DNA of 64,000 nt from Mesorhabditis belari (Eukaryota; Nematoda; Chromadorea; Rhabditida; Rhabditidae). The stretch lies in assembly GCA_958450365.1 (NCBI GenBank), contig CAUEEP010000901.1, positions 62,001 to 126,000 on the forward strand, written 5' to 3'. The position numbers and the translations under genes were made by a program. Numbering within the stretch: the first letter of the stretch is position 1; the number at the start of each line of letters is the position of its first letter. The notes beneath the pieces are model-generated. The model was given only the letters and a program-made list of their open reading frames with translations, had not been told where the DNA came from and did no database searches. Shown piece by piece: positions 1 to 11,386 of the stretch.

Positions 1-980
1 ACAGGCTAGCAAACAAGGCAAATCATCAAATAGGATTATCAAAAACTACTTAAATTAGCACCAATCGCTTCAGCATGTATAATTACCCCGAAATAGAAGA
101 AAAGTATCGACATGAACCGCTCAAAGCACTAGATTCGATAAAGCCAAGTCAAAAATAGCGCCTCTCAACAGCTTTCTCTACAACAAAGAGACAACTTGTT
201 AGGTAAACAAGTTTATCGATAAGTAGCCAATCGGTCGGGTTTAATTCCGGGACTTTTTCGTTTTGAATGGACTACCAAAATACTAATCTTTCTGTTATAG
301 GTTCTTCAAGGGATCCTTCAAAAGTTGAGTACTAATCTATTACTTTGTTATGTAGCTAAAAATAAGTTGAAAAATATCACCAAGAACCGCTCAAAGCACT
401 AGATTCGATAAAGCCAAGTCAAAAATAGCCCCTCTCAACCACCAAAATACTAATCTTTCTGTTATAGGTTCTTCAAGCGATCCTTCAAAAGTTGAGTACT
501 AATCTAAGTTGAAATTCAGTTCATTCAGTTCATTTTCTTTTATATTAACCTAAAGCCTTGAGTTACTTCAGCTATAAGCTTTCAAAGCTTTTCAATTAGA
601 CATGGACCTTACAAACTACAAGGTCAGACTATAAACCCTTGTAGAATTGCGTAGAATCGATATTTTTTAAGCTTTTCTCACCAATGAGCAATGTTTAGGC
701 TTTCGAATGGCACTAAAACCAAGAAAATCCATCATTTGTACTCTGAAAACGAGTCATTTATAGCCATTTGTAGTCTTCTCCCATGAGACAAAACTAAAAA
801 CCTGAAAAAGACGTTAGATCTCAGTGTAGAGAACATGATTTAACTTGATTTTGGTGTCATTCGAAAGCCTAAAGTTAGCCAGATCTTTTGGTCAAAAAAA
901 TTTTCAAAAATATCTAGTCTACGCGTTTCTACAATGGTTTGTAGCTTCATATCTATTTCCATTCTCTTTTTTTCTTTCAG
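1..980. other. Region before the first ATPase exon, with an internal duplication
   Basis: No gene could be supported here. A block at about 117-340 recurs at about 385-506; the second copy lacks a roughly 100-base insert that the first copy carries (171-271). A short open frame at 845-1036 runs into the first recognisable ATPase exon but shows no family motif. The true 5' exons of the ATPase, including its start codon, were not located and may lie left of the window. Confidence 0.6.
171..271 (+). pseudogene. Displaced ATPase exon-intron fragment
   Basis: This stretch nearly matches the end of the ATPase exon at 5259-5347 plus the start of its intron (about 5316-5416), including the donor context TTGTTAGGTAAAC. 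It differs by a few substitutions. It sits inside a local tandem duplication whose other copy lacks it, so it looks inserted. It keeps an intact 5' splice site but no acceptor, so it is not a usable exon alone. Confidence 0.8.
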
Positions 981-3900
981 GTGAAGGCCATCTTGACATC
1001 TATGGCTATTCACTAACCCTGCCGAGAACTGTAATTTGAAAAAAAAAAATCTGCATTTCTAAAATCGTTTCAGATACTTTTCTATATTTTCTCATTTTGC
1101 ACACTCGGCATTTTCCGTTTGATAATCCATTGGAAAGAGGAATGGTGAGTGAAAAGGTTTTCTTTATTTACAAAATTCCATACTTACAACTATTGGATTG
1201 GTGAATTGAAAACTGCGGGCTATTGTCGTATGTGACAGTTTGAGCACTTTCTTCAAAAGAAACCCATTTTGATGTCAATGGAAAAGTTGTAGAGAATCAA
1301 AAATCAAGCTTATATCCAAATTTTCAGAACGATTCAAAAACCGGTGTTCAAGAAATGCTAAATTTACGAATTTTCACAAAACTTGCATTTTAAGCGAAAC
1401 TACTAAGTGTATCTTTTTGGAAATTTCGCTATAAGCCTAATTTCTGATTCTCTACAACTTTTCCATTGACATCAAAATGGGTTTCTTTTGAAGAAAGTGC
1501 TCAAACTCTCTATCGGACATCTCCAGTCCTCGATTTTTGAGTCTCACACTTGTCTCACACACAAACCAAAATCCTACTACGAAAGAGGAATCCGCAAATT
1601 GCCTGTAAAATGGGCAGAAGTCGTGAATAATAATGGAAATTATTTGGAATGAATTGATGGTTGAATAAATTTTAGTTCAAAGTCCCGCAGTTTTCAATTC
1701 ACCAACCCAATATATTCATTCTCCGTGATTCTCTACGACCTTCTGCCATCGATCAGCAAGATTTCGAATCTGCAAGTACCAAGCCGGCTTCTTTGAATCA
1801 AAGAACTCTTGACACGCTTCTTCAACTTCTTGTCTTCAAGTTCAAGTTCAAGAAGAATAGGCCCTCCAAGTCAAAGATCGTTCTCACCCACGACAACGCG
1901 CGCCCTCATGTTGCAAAACTGACTCGCTCTAATATAAATCGCCTTGTTTGGGAACTTTTGGCGCATCCCCCATACAGTCTGGACCTCATCCCTTTTGATT
2001 CCGCAGTTTTCAATTCACCAACCCAATCGAAAGAGAATTTCCTTTAGATTAGAGTGAATTCTGTTTAAGTCTAAATTCCAAAGCTTAGGCTTTAGCTCAA
2101 GAAAGTGGTCTTTAGTCAAAACTAAACTAATCATAACTACTTTCTTCTAAACTCACCTCAATCGTTTCCACAAAAATCTCATTATTCGTCCCTTTTTCAA
2201 AATTGAGCTAAATTTAAAGGTACATCAAGGTGCGAGCCACCAAATGCAACCTCGATCAAGCGAACATACTCTTTATTGTGTAAGTTTTTTTATATAAAGC
2301 TAATTTGTGGAGCTTTCTTCATCTTTTTTTCCTTTTCAGCGATGAGAATCGAACAACTACTCATCGTTTGGTGAAAGATGTTACGATGGGATCTGATGGA
2401 AATCCCCTCATTTTACCCAATGGACTGGGAAGTTATCGAGAAGGTTTGACAATGATTTTTGTCAATTACGCAAATTTTTATCAAAATAACCATTTTAGTA
2501 TCCCATATTCGGTATTTCACTTTCCGAAAAATGCTCTACGCGTGGTTCGAGAAAGAGGCGAAGTTCATTCCACCATCGGACTTCGACAGTTCGGTGAGTC
2601 TCCTTGAAAAGCTCATAAACCGTAACAACTCACTGACTTGACTATTGAGTACTTATCACTATTGAGAAGTTCCCAAAACCTTCAACAATTGCAAAACTAG
2701 GCTCTGTGAGGACGAAATATGTACATCGAATTACCCCAGAAAACTTTCATAGAAGAGAGTTTGCTCTAGAGAGATCTACTAAAGTCTTATTGTCTCCGAT
2801 AAGCTTATTGAGAGTCTCTATAATCAGTCTGGAGATCTACTGGAGATCTAGAGATCTACTGGAGATCTAGAGATCTACTGGAGATCTAGAGATCTACTGG
2901 AGATCTAGAGATCTACTAAAGTCTTATTGTCTCCGATAAGCTTATTGAGAGTCTCTACAATCAAATTGAATCTCACTTTCGGCTTACAAGGCCATCTTTT
3001 CCAATTCCAAGCTTAAAACAGCTCTTTAACTTTGTCCAGACAAATTTCTGAATGCTCTAGGTGCCCGTGAAAACGTTGATCGATCGGATTGATGACAAAC
3101 ACGGGATCACTACAGCACAAGTGAGTTGATTTGTGAGAAGAAACTAAAAATTGATGGCTATAAGGCTATAAATGAAGGCTATAAATTGATGCCTTGAAGG
3201 CTATAAATGAAGGCTTGAAGGCTATAAATTGATGGCGATACAGCATTGGTAAACTCATAATCAGTACAATTTGTAGAAAAATCAGTACAACTAACCAACA
3301 ATTCACCTAGGTTTATAGCTGTTTAACCTAATTTTGTTGGTGAGTTGCCAGCAGTGATCTTTAATGAAGTTGTAACAGGAAAATTTGTTTAACAAAAGAA
3401 TCAGTAAGTTCAATCAGTTCAATTCTCGGTTTATTCAATGGCCAGATTGCTTGTTTTTAGGTGCTTCAACGCCGGCTTACATACGGCAGAAATCTGATCG
3501 AAGTGCAGCTAAAACCAATCGTCGTTTTGCTTTTCAAAGAGGCCATCTCTCCGTTTTACATCTTTCAACTATTCAGGTAATAAAATTTGCTTTTTTGTTT
3601 CGCATCACAAAAAATGTTCAGTGTTTGCCTATGGTATTGGGATGAGTACATCTACTATGCATCAATCATTGTCATCATTTCAGTTGGATCGATTACGCTA
3701 GATGTTTATCAGGTGAAAAAGGCGTATATGTAAAGAAGAACAAATTTCAGACAAGGAAACAAGAAAAGAAACTCCGATCGATGGTTCATTCGTCTGGAGA
3801 GGTTGGGAAAACACATAACAAAAGCAAAAACAACAAAAACACAACAACAAAGCATTTTATCACTACTTGGAAAAAGCTATTAAAGCTGTAACGGGTCACG

Positions 3901-6159
3901 ACTGATGAGCCAAGTTTTAAACTACCCATCCATGCTTCCGTAGCGCAGTAGGCAGCGCGTCAGTCTCATAATCTGAAGGTCGTGAGTTCGAGCCTCACCG
4001 GGAGCAATATCTTTTGCTTTTAAACGCATCTTTTTTAGATAACAGTTCTCCGAGACAAAGGAGAGTGCACAATTGTTGACAGCTCTGAGGCTTGTTTTGA
4101 CAAAAAAATCTATTGTACTTTATTTAGCTGGTACCCGGTGATGTGATTGTTATTCCCGAACATGGTTTTGTGATGCAATGCGATGCAATTCTTTTGACAG
4201 GAACCGTTATCGTCAATGAGTCGATGTTGACTGGGGAAAGTGTTCCCGTTACAAAGGTTTGTTCAATGAATCACAATTAGAATGGGTTTCTCTTAAACAA
4301 ATAATTATTTGAATAGATTTACTCAAATAATTTTTTTGATTTGAATAACGCGTCAAGAAACGTTAAATAAGGCGTTCTAAAAAGCGCTCTAAAATTTTGA
4401 TGTGAAATTGCGAGCTATTCGGGTTTCCTTTTTTGATCCAATAGGGTTCCAATACGGTTCCAATACGGTTCTTTTTAGATCCAATACGGTTCCAATACGG
4501 TTCCTTTTAGATCCAATACGGTTCCAATACGAAAAATCCTTTTTTTTCGAAAATTTCCCAAAATAAGATATTCAGTCAAACGAATGAATAGCTTACTTGG
4601 TAGCCATATATAGTAGGCTTCTCGAGATTTTTTTGCCATTTCTTTTGGAAGTGACACACGCACGACTTCTTTTTCCGCACCCAGCCCATTAGCGAACCTT
4701 TTTTCGTCTTTTAAAAAAGCTCTAGCTAACATTAACCAATTTCTTTTCCAAAAGCTGTTTTTCTGGGTAATTTTAGGGTGTAGAATCCAAATTTTGAAAT
4801 ATCAATTTGAAAGATAAAACGCATAGGTTAAATTACAGAAAAATTGTCGATTTTTCTCTATGTATAACCCTGTGCTTTTGCTTCCACAAGCTCTGATATG
4901 TCAAAATTTCGATTCTACGCCCTAAAATTACCTAGAAAAACAACTTTTGGAATAGAAATTGGTTAATATTAGCTTTTAGAGCTTTTTTAAAACGCGAAAA
5001 AAGGTGCGCTAATGGGCCGGGTACGCAAAAAAAGCTCGCATTTGTCCCACTCCCATTTTTTATTGCTAAATAATATGCAAAAACTACGGTACTTTTTTTA
5101 TTTAATTTCTTACAGGTGAATGCCTCTGGCTTGGACGATGATAATAAAACGGGAAATGTGAAGCTTGATTTCGATCGACACGCAAAACATGTGTTATTCT
5201 GTGGAACACAGGTAAACTTTTGAACTTTTGAAAGCTAGGGTATTGCTTTTCTTTCCAGGTACTCCAAACTCGAAATTACGGACGAGGTCTCGTGAGAGCG
5301 ATCGTCATTCGAACAGCTTTCTCTACAACAAAGGGACAACTTGTTAGGTAAACAAGTTTATCGATAAGTAACAAATCGGTCGGGTTTAATTCCAGAACTT
5401 TTTCGTTTTGAATGGAGACTTTTGAAAGGTCAATTGATGATCTGATAGACAATATTAAGTAATTATAAAAAAAATTGAAAAATAGCTAAAATGCCAGTCC
5501 TATCGGCAAGCCTAGCCTTTTCAACTTTCTGAAGTCAAAGTTTTCCTTTTCAGATCCATCATGTACCCAAAACCAATCGATTTCGAGTTTAACAGGGATC
5601 TTTTGAAGGTAAATATTTGAATTTATCAGTTTTCTAAAGATTTTCTTTAGTTCGTCGGTTTCTTGAGCATCATGGCGTCTTTTGGTTTCGCCTACACTCT
5701 TGGAATGATGTTCCATTATGGGGTTTGTGAAAAAATGTATAAAACATAAAACATAAAAAATTCAGTCTTAGCAGTTGAATCTATTGTAACTATTTAAATC
5801 TCGCTGATTTAGGCGGCCTGGAAGAAGTTGGTGATTCGATCGTTGGATATCATCACTTGTGTTGTTCCCCCAGCTCTTCCAGGTTTGTAAACGGGGAAAA
5901 TTGTGGCTATGACTTTCAAAGAACTTAAAAGGGTACAAATCGGTTATATTCAGAAAATTTGGTGCATTGTTGTGGGATATAACCGATAGCTACCCTTAAA
6001 AGTGCCTTTGAGATGTGTAATTTCAAAAATTCTTAAGCCAAAGCTCAAACTTTAGCCGCAATGTCCGTCGGAATCATCAACGCAAATGGCCGCTTGAGAA
6101 AGAAAGATATCTATTGTATCTCTCCATCAACCATCAACACGTGTGGAGCTGTGAATGTG
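981..6159 (+). CDS. P5B-type cation-transporting ATPase, intact N-terminal half
   Basis: P5B ATPases (ATP13A2/CATP-5,6,7 type) are polytopic endolysosomal or plasma-membrane pumps that move polyamines or related cations. Hand-spliced exons: 981-1030, 1074-1144, 2220-2279, 2340-2443, 2499-2593, 3061-3120, 3461-3576, 3622-3712, 3751-3801, 4039-4089, 4128-4256, 5116-5211, 5259-5347, 5554-5608, 5651-5722, 5813-5882, 6056-6159. All phases agree. Motifs in order: RYFTFRK (2510 region), [14 protein letters not shown], the actuator TGES at 4230-4241, KGQLVR, and PPALP at the end of exon 5813-5882, followed by NTCGAVNV just before the phosphorylation loop. The intron 4090-4127 has a GC donor. The start codon was not found. 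The remainder (6738 on) is decayed, so this may be a truncated gene or the clean half of a pseudogene. Confidence 0.85.
1191..1712 (+). mobile_element. Mariner-derived TIR element, family C
   Basis: About 520 bases bounded by inverted repeats that read ATTGGATTGGTGAATTGAAA on the left and the complement on the right. The right part on + still encodes a mariner-like transposase C-terminus ([13 protein letters not shown] then NNNGNYLE and a stop, about 1580-1652). Long internal complementary arms surround AAGTGCTC and AAATGGGTTTCTTT. It is a non-autonomous element inside an ATPase intron. Other copies: 16149-16680, 28507-29034 and a fragment at 25521. Confidence 0.85.
1730..2026. mobile_element. 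Scrambled mariner transposase fragments plus one TIR
   Basis: On + at about 1850-1995 the frame carries [12 protein letters not shown] followed by [15 protein letters not shown], the HDNARPH and HPPYSPDLxPxD signature of mariner transposases. On - at about 1735-1845 an opposed frame reads [14 protein letters not shown] and [13 protein letters not shown], the usual mariner C-terminus. Opposite orientations show rearrangement. The + fragment ends in a family C terminal repeat at about 1999-2026, which links that TIR family to mariner. Confidence 0.8.
2022..2205 (-). pseudogene. Inverted copy of Srh-like receptor exon 4 end and intron
   Basis: On the - strand this region reproduces the end of the receptor exon 15887-16019 (coding [10 protein letters not shown]) with its donor and the first 130 bases of the following intron, up to the family C repeat at 16149. 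It lies directly beside the family C terminal repeat at 1999-2026, so host flank and transposon end appear to have moved together. It cannot code for a receptor. Confidence 0.85.
2826..2929. repeat. Short tandem repeat rich in AGATCT
   Basis: About five tandem units of GAGATCTACTGGAGATCTA lie in an ATPase intron, flanked by a longer duplicated block (CTAAAGTCTTATTGTCTCCG at 2778 and 2918). No coding role is visible. Confidence 0.85.
3934..4006 (+). tRNA. tRNA-Met (CAT), elongator type
   Basis: A full cloverleaf: acceptor GCTTCCG pairs with CGGGAGC, the A box is TAGCGCAGTAGGC, and the anticodon arm contains CAGTCTCATAATCTG with CAT at 3967-3969. The B box is GAGTTCGAGCC, and an A discriminator sits at 4006. 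The anticodon arm matches the known metazoan elongator tRNA-Met. The gene lies inside an ATPase intron in the same orientation as the host gene. It is the only intact tRNA gene seen in the window; no run of T follows immediately. Confidence 0.93.
4655..5053. mobile_element. Family F palindromic element, partial copy
   Basis: The arms contain CCCATTAGCG and TTAACCAATTTCT and their complements, and the right end reads GCATTTGTCCCACTCCC. The fuller copy is 14436-14931. The left terminus is missing, so this is a truncated or mutated copy in an ATPase intron. Confidence 0.7.
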
Positions 6160-7599
6160 GTATGGATTTGCTTTTTTGAAATCTTTAAAGTATTAAAGTT
6201 TCTATCAGGTTGGCCGGAAAGTCTTATTCGCTTTTTTAAAGGTTACTTTTTGAAATGAATAATGAACCAATCGATCTATGGTTTGTTTTATTAGAAAGTC
6301 CTATTATTTATTTACAAATTGTCCTTTAAAAATTTCTGATACCTCGCGTTAGTTAATTTTTTAAAGGTGTAAAATCGAGCATTCAAAAATGATGAAACTC
6401 AAAGTTCCGATTTGAAATTTTATCAAAGAAACTTATTTTGGTGTCAAAAAGACAAAGAGTAGAGAATGAAAGTTAGACAGATAGACAAATTTTCTTAACA
6501 TTTCACCAAGCCGTTCGCATTCTTTGTCCATTGTTAGGATTTTTAGGAAATTAAAATTTATAATTTCGGTTTTGCTTCAAGCGAAGTTCATTTTTGCTTA
6601 AAAATAGCTAAATTAAATAGTTAAACTTTTTTTTCAAAGCAAACCACGTCCCGATCGGCTGATTATTCGTTGATAAACTGAAATTTAAGAACCAGACTTT
6701 CTGACCGAAATCAATAATCTTCATTGTAAGAATTTAGGTTTCGGCTTTTGCAAAACGGGTACCCTAACCGAAGGTAGGACTCGACTTTTATGCGGCTCGG
6801 CCAGTTTTCCCGGAAGTGGGGTGAGTGGAATTTACGATCTTATAGATCAGTAAAGAGTTTTGGAAATTCGGACTTGTAATCAGTGCTTGTTAGTTCGTTA
6901 TCTTCCAATCTTAATTGTACTATTTTATTTACAGACGAGAGACTGCTCATTTGGGTTGGACACGGGAGAGATGAGACACGAGGATTTCCCCGAAGGAGCC
7001 AGGGTGATCAAGCTTCAGCTGTCTGCCCATCGCTTCTAATTTGGAAAATTTGAGTGTTCAGTTCGGTGACTATTAGATTTTTGGATTTTAAAAATTATAC
7101 AATTGCAAATATTGATCAGTTTCAGAATCGAGAGGCGAGCTTCATGGAGATCCGCCCGATTTGATTCTTAACTTCAACAAAACAAATTGGACACTAGATG
7201 AGGGGATTAGGTAAAAATAAAAAGAAGAAAAAGGAGAAGGGTGAAAATCGAAAAATCGATTGAGTGATCTCAGATTGAATACAACATTTGATTCTTCTTC
7301 TTCTTCTGCCGCTGAAGATTCCCAACAAAATACAAAGCGATCAAGATCAAATGAGTTTGGTGAAACCGCCGGGCTTCCGGGAATATTTTGGCGGAGATGA
7401 ATTTCCCCGTGCTTCGACAGTTCACTTTTAGGTGAGTTTTTTTGGGATATATCAAAAAATTCATTCAAGCTACTAGATTCAAAAACCTTGTTAAAATGTT
7501 GTTTTAGGAAGTTTTGAGACCATTTTGTGCCCATTTTCAGTTCGGCACTTCGGCGGAATGTCGGTGATCAGTGGATCGACGAAGAAAAGAAAGTGAAGA

Positions 7600-8270
7600 G
7601 GAAAAATTATGCTTTATGTAAAATAAGTTTGTGAGATGATAGATGAGTAGAAGGTTGGTCAATCAAGGGCCAGTTCAAATCTGGAGTCCTTGTCTGACCT
7701 GCTTTGCCGCAAGTCTGGCTGAAGTCCCAGAGGTTTAGAACTGAGCTGTAGTTAATCGTTTTGGTCAGAAGCACTGTCTGTCCTGGACTCAGAAATTTCC
7801 AAAAGCAAGAACCTGTCATGACAGTCCCGATCAGGTCAGGATCTAGGTCCTTGTCTGGCCTGACTGTGCTGCAGGTCTAACCCACGAAGCCCTGGGCTTG
7901 CCAGCCCGCTGAACTCTAGCGTGTCCTGATTTAAGGCTCTGGAGCCAGCTTTGATAGATATTAGAATATGTTCAATATGCTAACTTACCGAATAAACCCT
8001 TGTTCCCATAAGTCAAAAACTGTTGCCGTGGTTTTGGCCAGAAAGCCTTGTCAACTTTTTCGAGATTTTCGTTTATAAATGAATGATATGAAAAGTGTGT
8101 TTTGCTTTGATAAAAAGATTTAACTATTTTTTATTTAGCTCCATTTTCTGGGAATTTGATCTCTTTATGGAACTCAAACCAGACAGAATTCTTCTTTTTC
8201 CTAAAATCCTTACGATGGACATAGAATGAAAAGGTTTTAGTGAAATTTTATGAAACTTTCACGGATCCCC
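7600..8270. other. ATPase intron with CCTGG-rich degenerate repeat words
   Basis: No exon is supported. The stretch 7640-7945 is built from degenerate words such as GGTCAGGTC and TCCTGGACT. Similar word-salad lies at 10590-10740, 24390-24510, 33490-33720 and 53880-54005, which suggests one old dispersed repeat family. Confidence 0.5.
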
Positions 8271-9166
8271 AGAAATCACGTGCACTCCCTCTGTGATCCG
8301 GGCCGTGCCCGTGGATTTTCAACGAATCGTCAATTCGTACACTCAGAAGGGGTTATCGTTGATTGCGGTTGGTTGTGTTTATCAAAAGTTGAAAGGAATA
8401 CGTTTTAGGTAGCCCGTCGAGACCTGGACCCTGACAAGAAGTGAAGCGATGAAAATCCCTCGACAAGAGATCGAATATGATCTGCGATGGCCCGGATTGA
8501 TAATCATGGAAGACTCCGAAGGTAAAAACCGGTGACGAAAAATTGTCATTCAACATTTGAATAGGTAACTGAATAGGACAGATGAACATCGTTTGTTCTG
8601 GTGCACGAATTCGAACAGTGATGGTGACTGGAGATAATTTGTTGACGGCAATGGAGTGGCAGCTGCTGAGTGCTCAATCATTAAGGCCCGATCGGAAGGT
8701 TCGTTTTTGGTGCTTAATTTGTCAAATTGACTCAGAATTTGTCCAATTGACTCTAAGGCCCATCAATTGACTTTGTTAGAATGTCAAATTGACCATTTAA
8801 ACCTAATCCCACTCCAAAAACCATCAAATTTGCCTAAATTTTGGTCAATTTATGAACATGCTTAGATTGTTTTGACTAAACTCCCATGATTTGTCTGACA
8901 AGCATCTGATAAAATACCGTTTTAGCAAAATTTATCCATAAACCCTTTAATACATTCAAGACAACGTACACCGGTGTATTTTGGATATTTCTTTATAATA
9001 TTTGAACCAAAAATTCTGAAAATTTGTTGGGGATGCCTTAACTTTTATTTCCTCGATCAGAATAATGTTTTCAGTTTTGGAAATGATAAGAACAACCTTT
9101 TTAAATGCGAAAAAAACCCCGCAAGGCCATACTGTTGCTGTACCTTTTCATGTGTCACTCTGTAGG

Positions 9167-9290
9167 AAAAGTGGCATCTGGCACTTGGCCGGCTGAATCT
9201 GCGACAGCACTTTTCTCAGTTTAATTACCCAAGTTGAGTTTAGCAGTGACTCTGTGAGACCTTTTCGACAGAGTGTCTCGTTTTAGTGCG
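9167..9290 (+). ncRNA. SL1 RNA-like pseudogene in an ATPase intron
   Basis: At 9218-9238 lies a one-base-deleted copy of the SL1 leader (AGTTTAATTACCC then AAGTTGAG). It continues with an SL-RNA-like body containing GTGAGACC and AGAGTGTCTCG. The splice donor GT after the leader is TT here, and no clear Sm site follows, so it is probably dead. Upstream, 9167-9184 (AAAAGTGGCATCTGGCAC) matches the block upstream of both other SL1 copies, showing that the promoter was copied too. Confidence 0.75.
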
Positions 9291-9712
9291 GGTGATAGTT
9301 TACAGAGACTGAGATACCATAGTAGACAGATGAAAAATGAAACAAAAGGTTACGTCCGGTGGGTTACAAATAACTTTCTTGGATCGGCTTTCTGGTTTTT
9401 ATGAAAACAACTTTGGTGCCTAATGATATAAGAACCGCTCTCAAAATACCCCGGAAACGCAGCAAGCAGCATACAGCGAAATGCTCAAAATGAGTAGCAT
9501 TGGTATTTTCTGGGCCAACGAAGTTAAAAGAGTTAATGCCCAAGAATTCCAATCAGCACCCACAAAAAAGCTCTAGGTGCAAATTTTTGGACCTTTTTTT
9601 CTGACAAAAATTTCTTACGTCGTGAATGTGTTAAGATCAACGAATTTTCTGTAACTAATCATTTACCTTTTCTTCTTTACTTTCTCTTCCCCTTGTGTTT
9701 CTTCTTTCTTTT

Positions 9713-9770
9713 CCCGGATAGCTCAGTGGTTGAAGCTTTGTTAGATTGGGGTTCAATGCCACTCTCCCGA
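9713..9770 (+). repeat. tRNA-derived repeat, shortened copy
   Basis: It shows an A box (TAGCTCAGTGGTTGAAGC), a B box (GGGTTCAATGCC) and a CTCCCGA end, but the anticodon arm is missing. It is a member of the dispersed tRNA-like family also seen at 24639, 40061, 57627 and 63336. Pyrimidine-rich DNA precedes it. Confidence 0.6.
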
Positions 9771-11312
9771 ATTTTTTTACCATTCCTTGCTTTGCTTTCA
9801 AATGTATGTTTCCTTTCCAGGCTTACCTACTTGAGCACATCGCTGATCTGAAAGACGAAAAGGGTAGAACATTATGATTGTTAAAGAGAGGTTTGTGAAA
9901 ATGTTAAAATCAGCAAAAATACTTTTTCAATTTAAAAATTATTTATCTTGCTTAAGTATTCATTTCAAATAATTTCAGATTTTCTTTTAGGCGACTCATC
10001 GATCATGACAAATTCATTCCACACAAGGACATCTCCACCGACCAGAAATCGAAAAGCTTTTGTCCCCCGATTATCAATTTTTGTGTTGCTGGTTTGTTTC
10101 ATTTTGATTCGTTTTACCCAAAATTTGTTGCTTTATTTTTGCTTTCCGGAACTGGGTTTTGGTTCAACGTTTGCAATTGTGGCCAAAGAGTATCCAGAGC
10201 TGCTTGATGACCTCGGCTGTGTGAGTTGGGCTAATTCATGCATCAGACTTTGTGCTTCATAGCATTCGATAAAGACTTTAGTCATCTCTTTTCAATTCAA
10301 CCACTCTGACATTTTGTTTCGGTTCGATGTGTTCGCTCGAATGGCGCCCGAGCAAAGCAAATGTAGTAAATATCTACAAACTCTTGACTACACGGTGGCC
10401 ATGTGCGGTGATGGGGCGAATGATTGTGCCGCTTTAAAGGTAAAAAACTAGGATTTTTTGCTGAAAACTAGCCAGCTCACTTAAAATTTAATCATTTTCG
10501 GGCGGCTCACGCAGAAATTTCATCTATCCGATGCTGAGGCTTCAATCGCCGCTCCGTTCCCGTCAAGGTTAGTTGTAGATAGGGAAAAGAATCCTAGGGT
10601 TCTAGGAATAGGGTAGGCTAGAGGGAGCTAGACAGAGGTCGACCAGAGACCAGACTCAGATCGGTTTTCAGGTCAGGACTATAGCAAAGCCGGGCTATGC
10701 TAGGTCAGCTCAGGTCCAACTCAGGCCCTGCCAAACCGAGTTTATTTTGGAAAATTGACTCTGGAACTCTTATTATTAGTAGATTTTTGAACTTAAAATT
10801 CAAGTTTTCCAAATTTTATGTACAAGCTTTCAGGCAGCCGATATCCGTTGTGTTCCAGGTGATCCGCGAGAAGTCGAGCCGCTCTCGTCACTTCTTTTGG
10901 TGTCTTCAAATACATGGCCAACTATTTATTCAATTGCTCAAGTGGGATTTATTAGATAAAAGTACCATAATAAAACGTAGTTTTCGAACTGTTAATGTGA
11001 AAATTTCTCGTTTTTTTTTTTAGTTCTCAACGGTGATGCTTGTCTACTTTCATTTGAATGCCGTTCCCGATCTCAAATTTCTCTTTATTGATCTCTTTCT
11101 TTACGCCACCTTTATCGCCATGTTTTTGAAACACTGGCCCAGGTGAAGTTTGAAATTGAAAATCTAATCAACTTTATCAGCTGAATACCTTTCCAGGATC
11201 CTCCACCCACAAAACTCCTCGCATTGTCCTCAATGGTCAGCGTTGTCGGGCAAATGCTCATTTTTGGACTCACACAGGTAATTTGTTCCCTTTCTTTCTT
11301 CTTGGGTAAAGA

Positions 11313-11386
11313 AGGCACTGATAGCCTAGTGGTAGAGCATTGGACCGATAAGCAGAAGGTCGAGGGTTCAATTTCCCCTCGTTTCG
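11313..11386 (+). repeat. tRNA-like sequence, degenerate
   Basis: It contains the A-box-like ATAGCCTAGTGGTAGAGC and the B-box-like GAGGGTTCAATTTCCCC at tRNA spacing. The acceptor strands do not pair convincingly, so this is a tRNA-derived repeat and not a gene. It lies in an intron of the decayed ATPase. Confidence 0.5.

Noticed and set aside
1793..2047. An 84-residue frame taken as a host gene
   Set aside because: Its HDNARPH and HPPYS motifs identify a mariner transposase fragment that ends in the element's own terminal repeat.
7142..7534. A 130-residue frame on the - strand across ATPase exons
   Set aside because: It is antisense to recognisable ATPase coding segments (GDPPDLILNF, VLRQFTF) and has no motif of its own.
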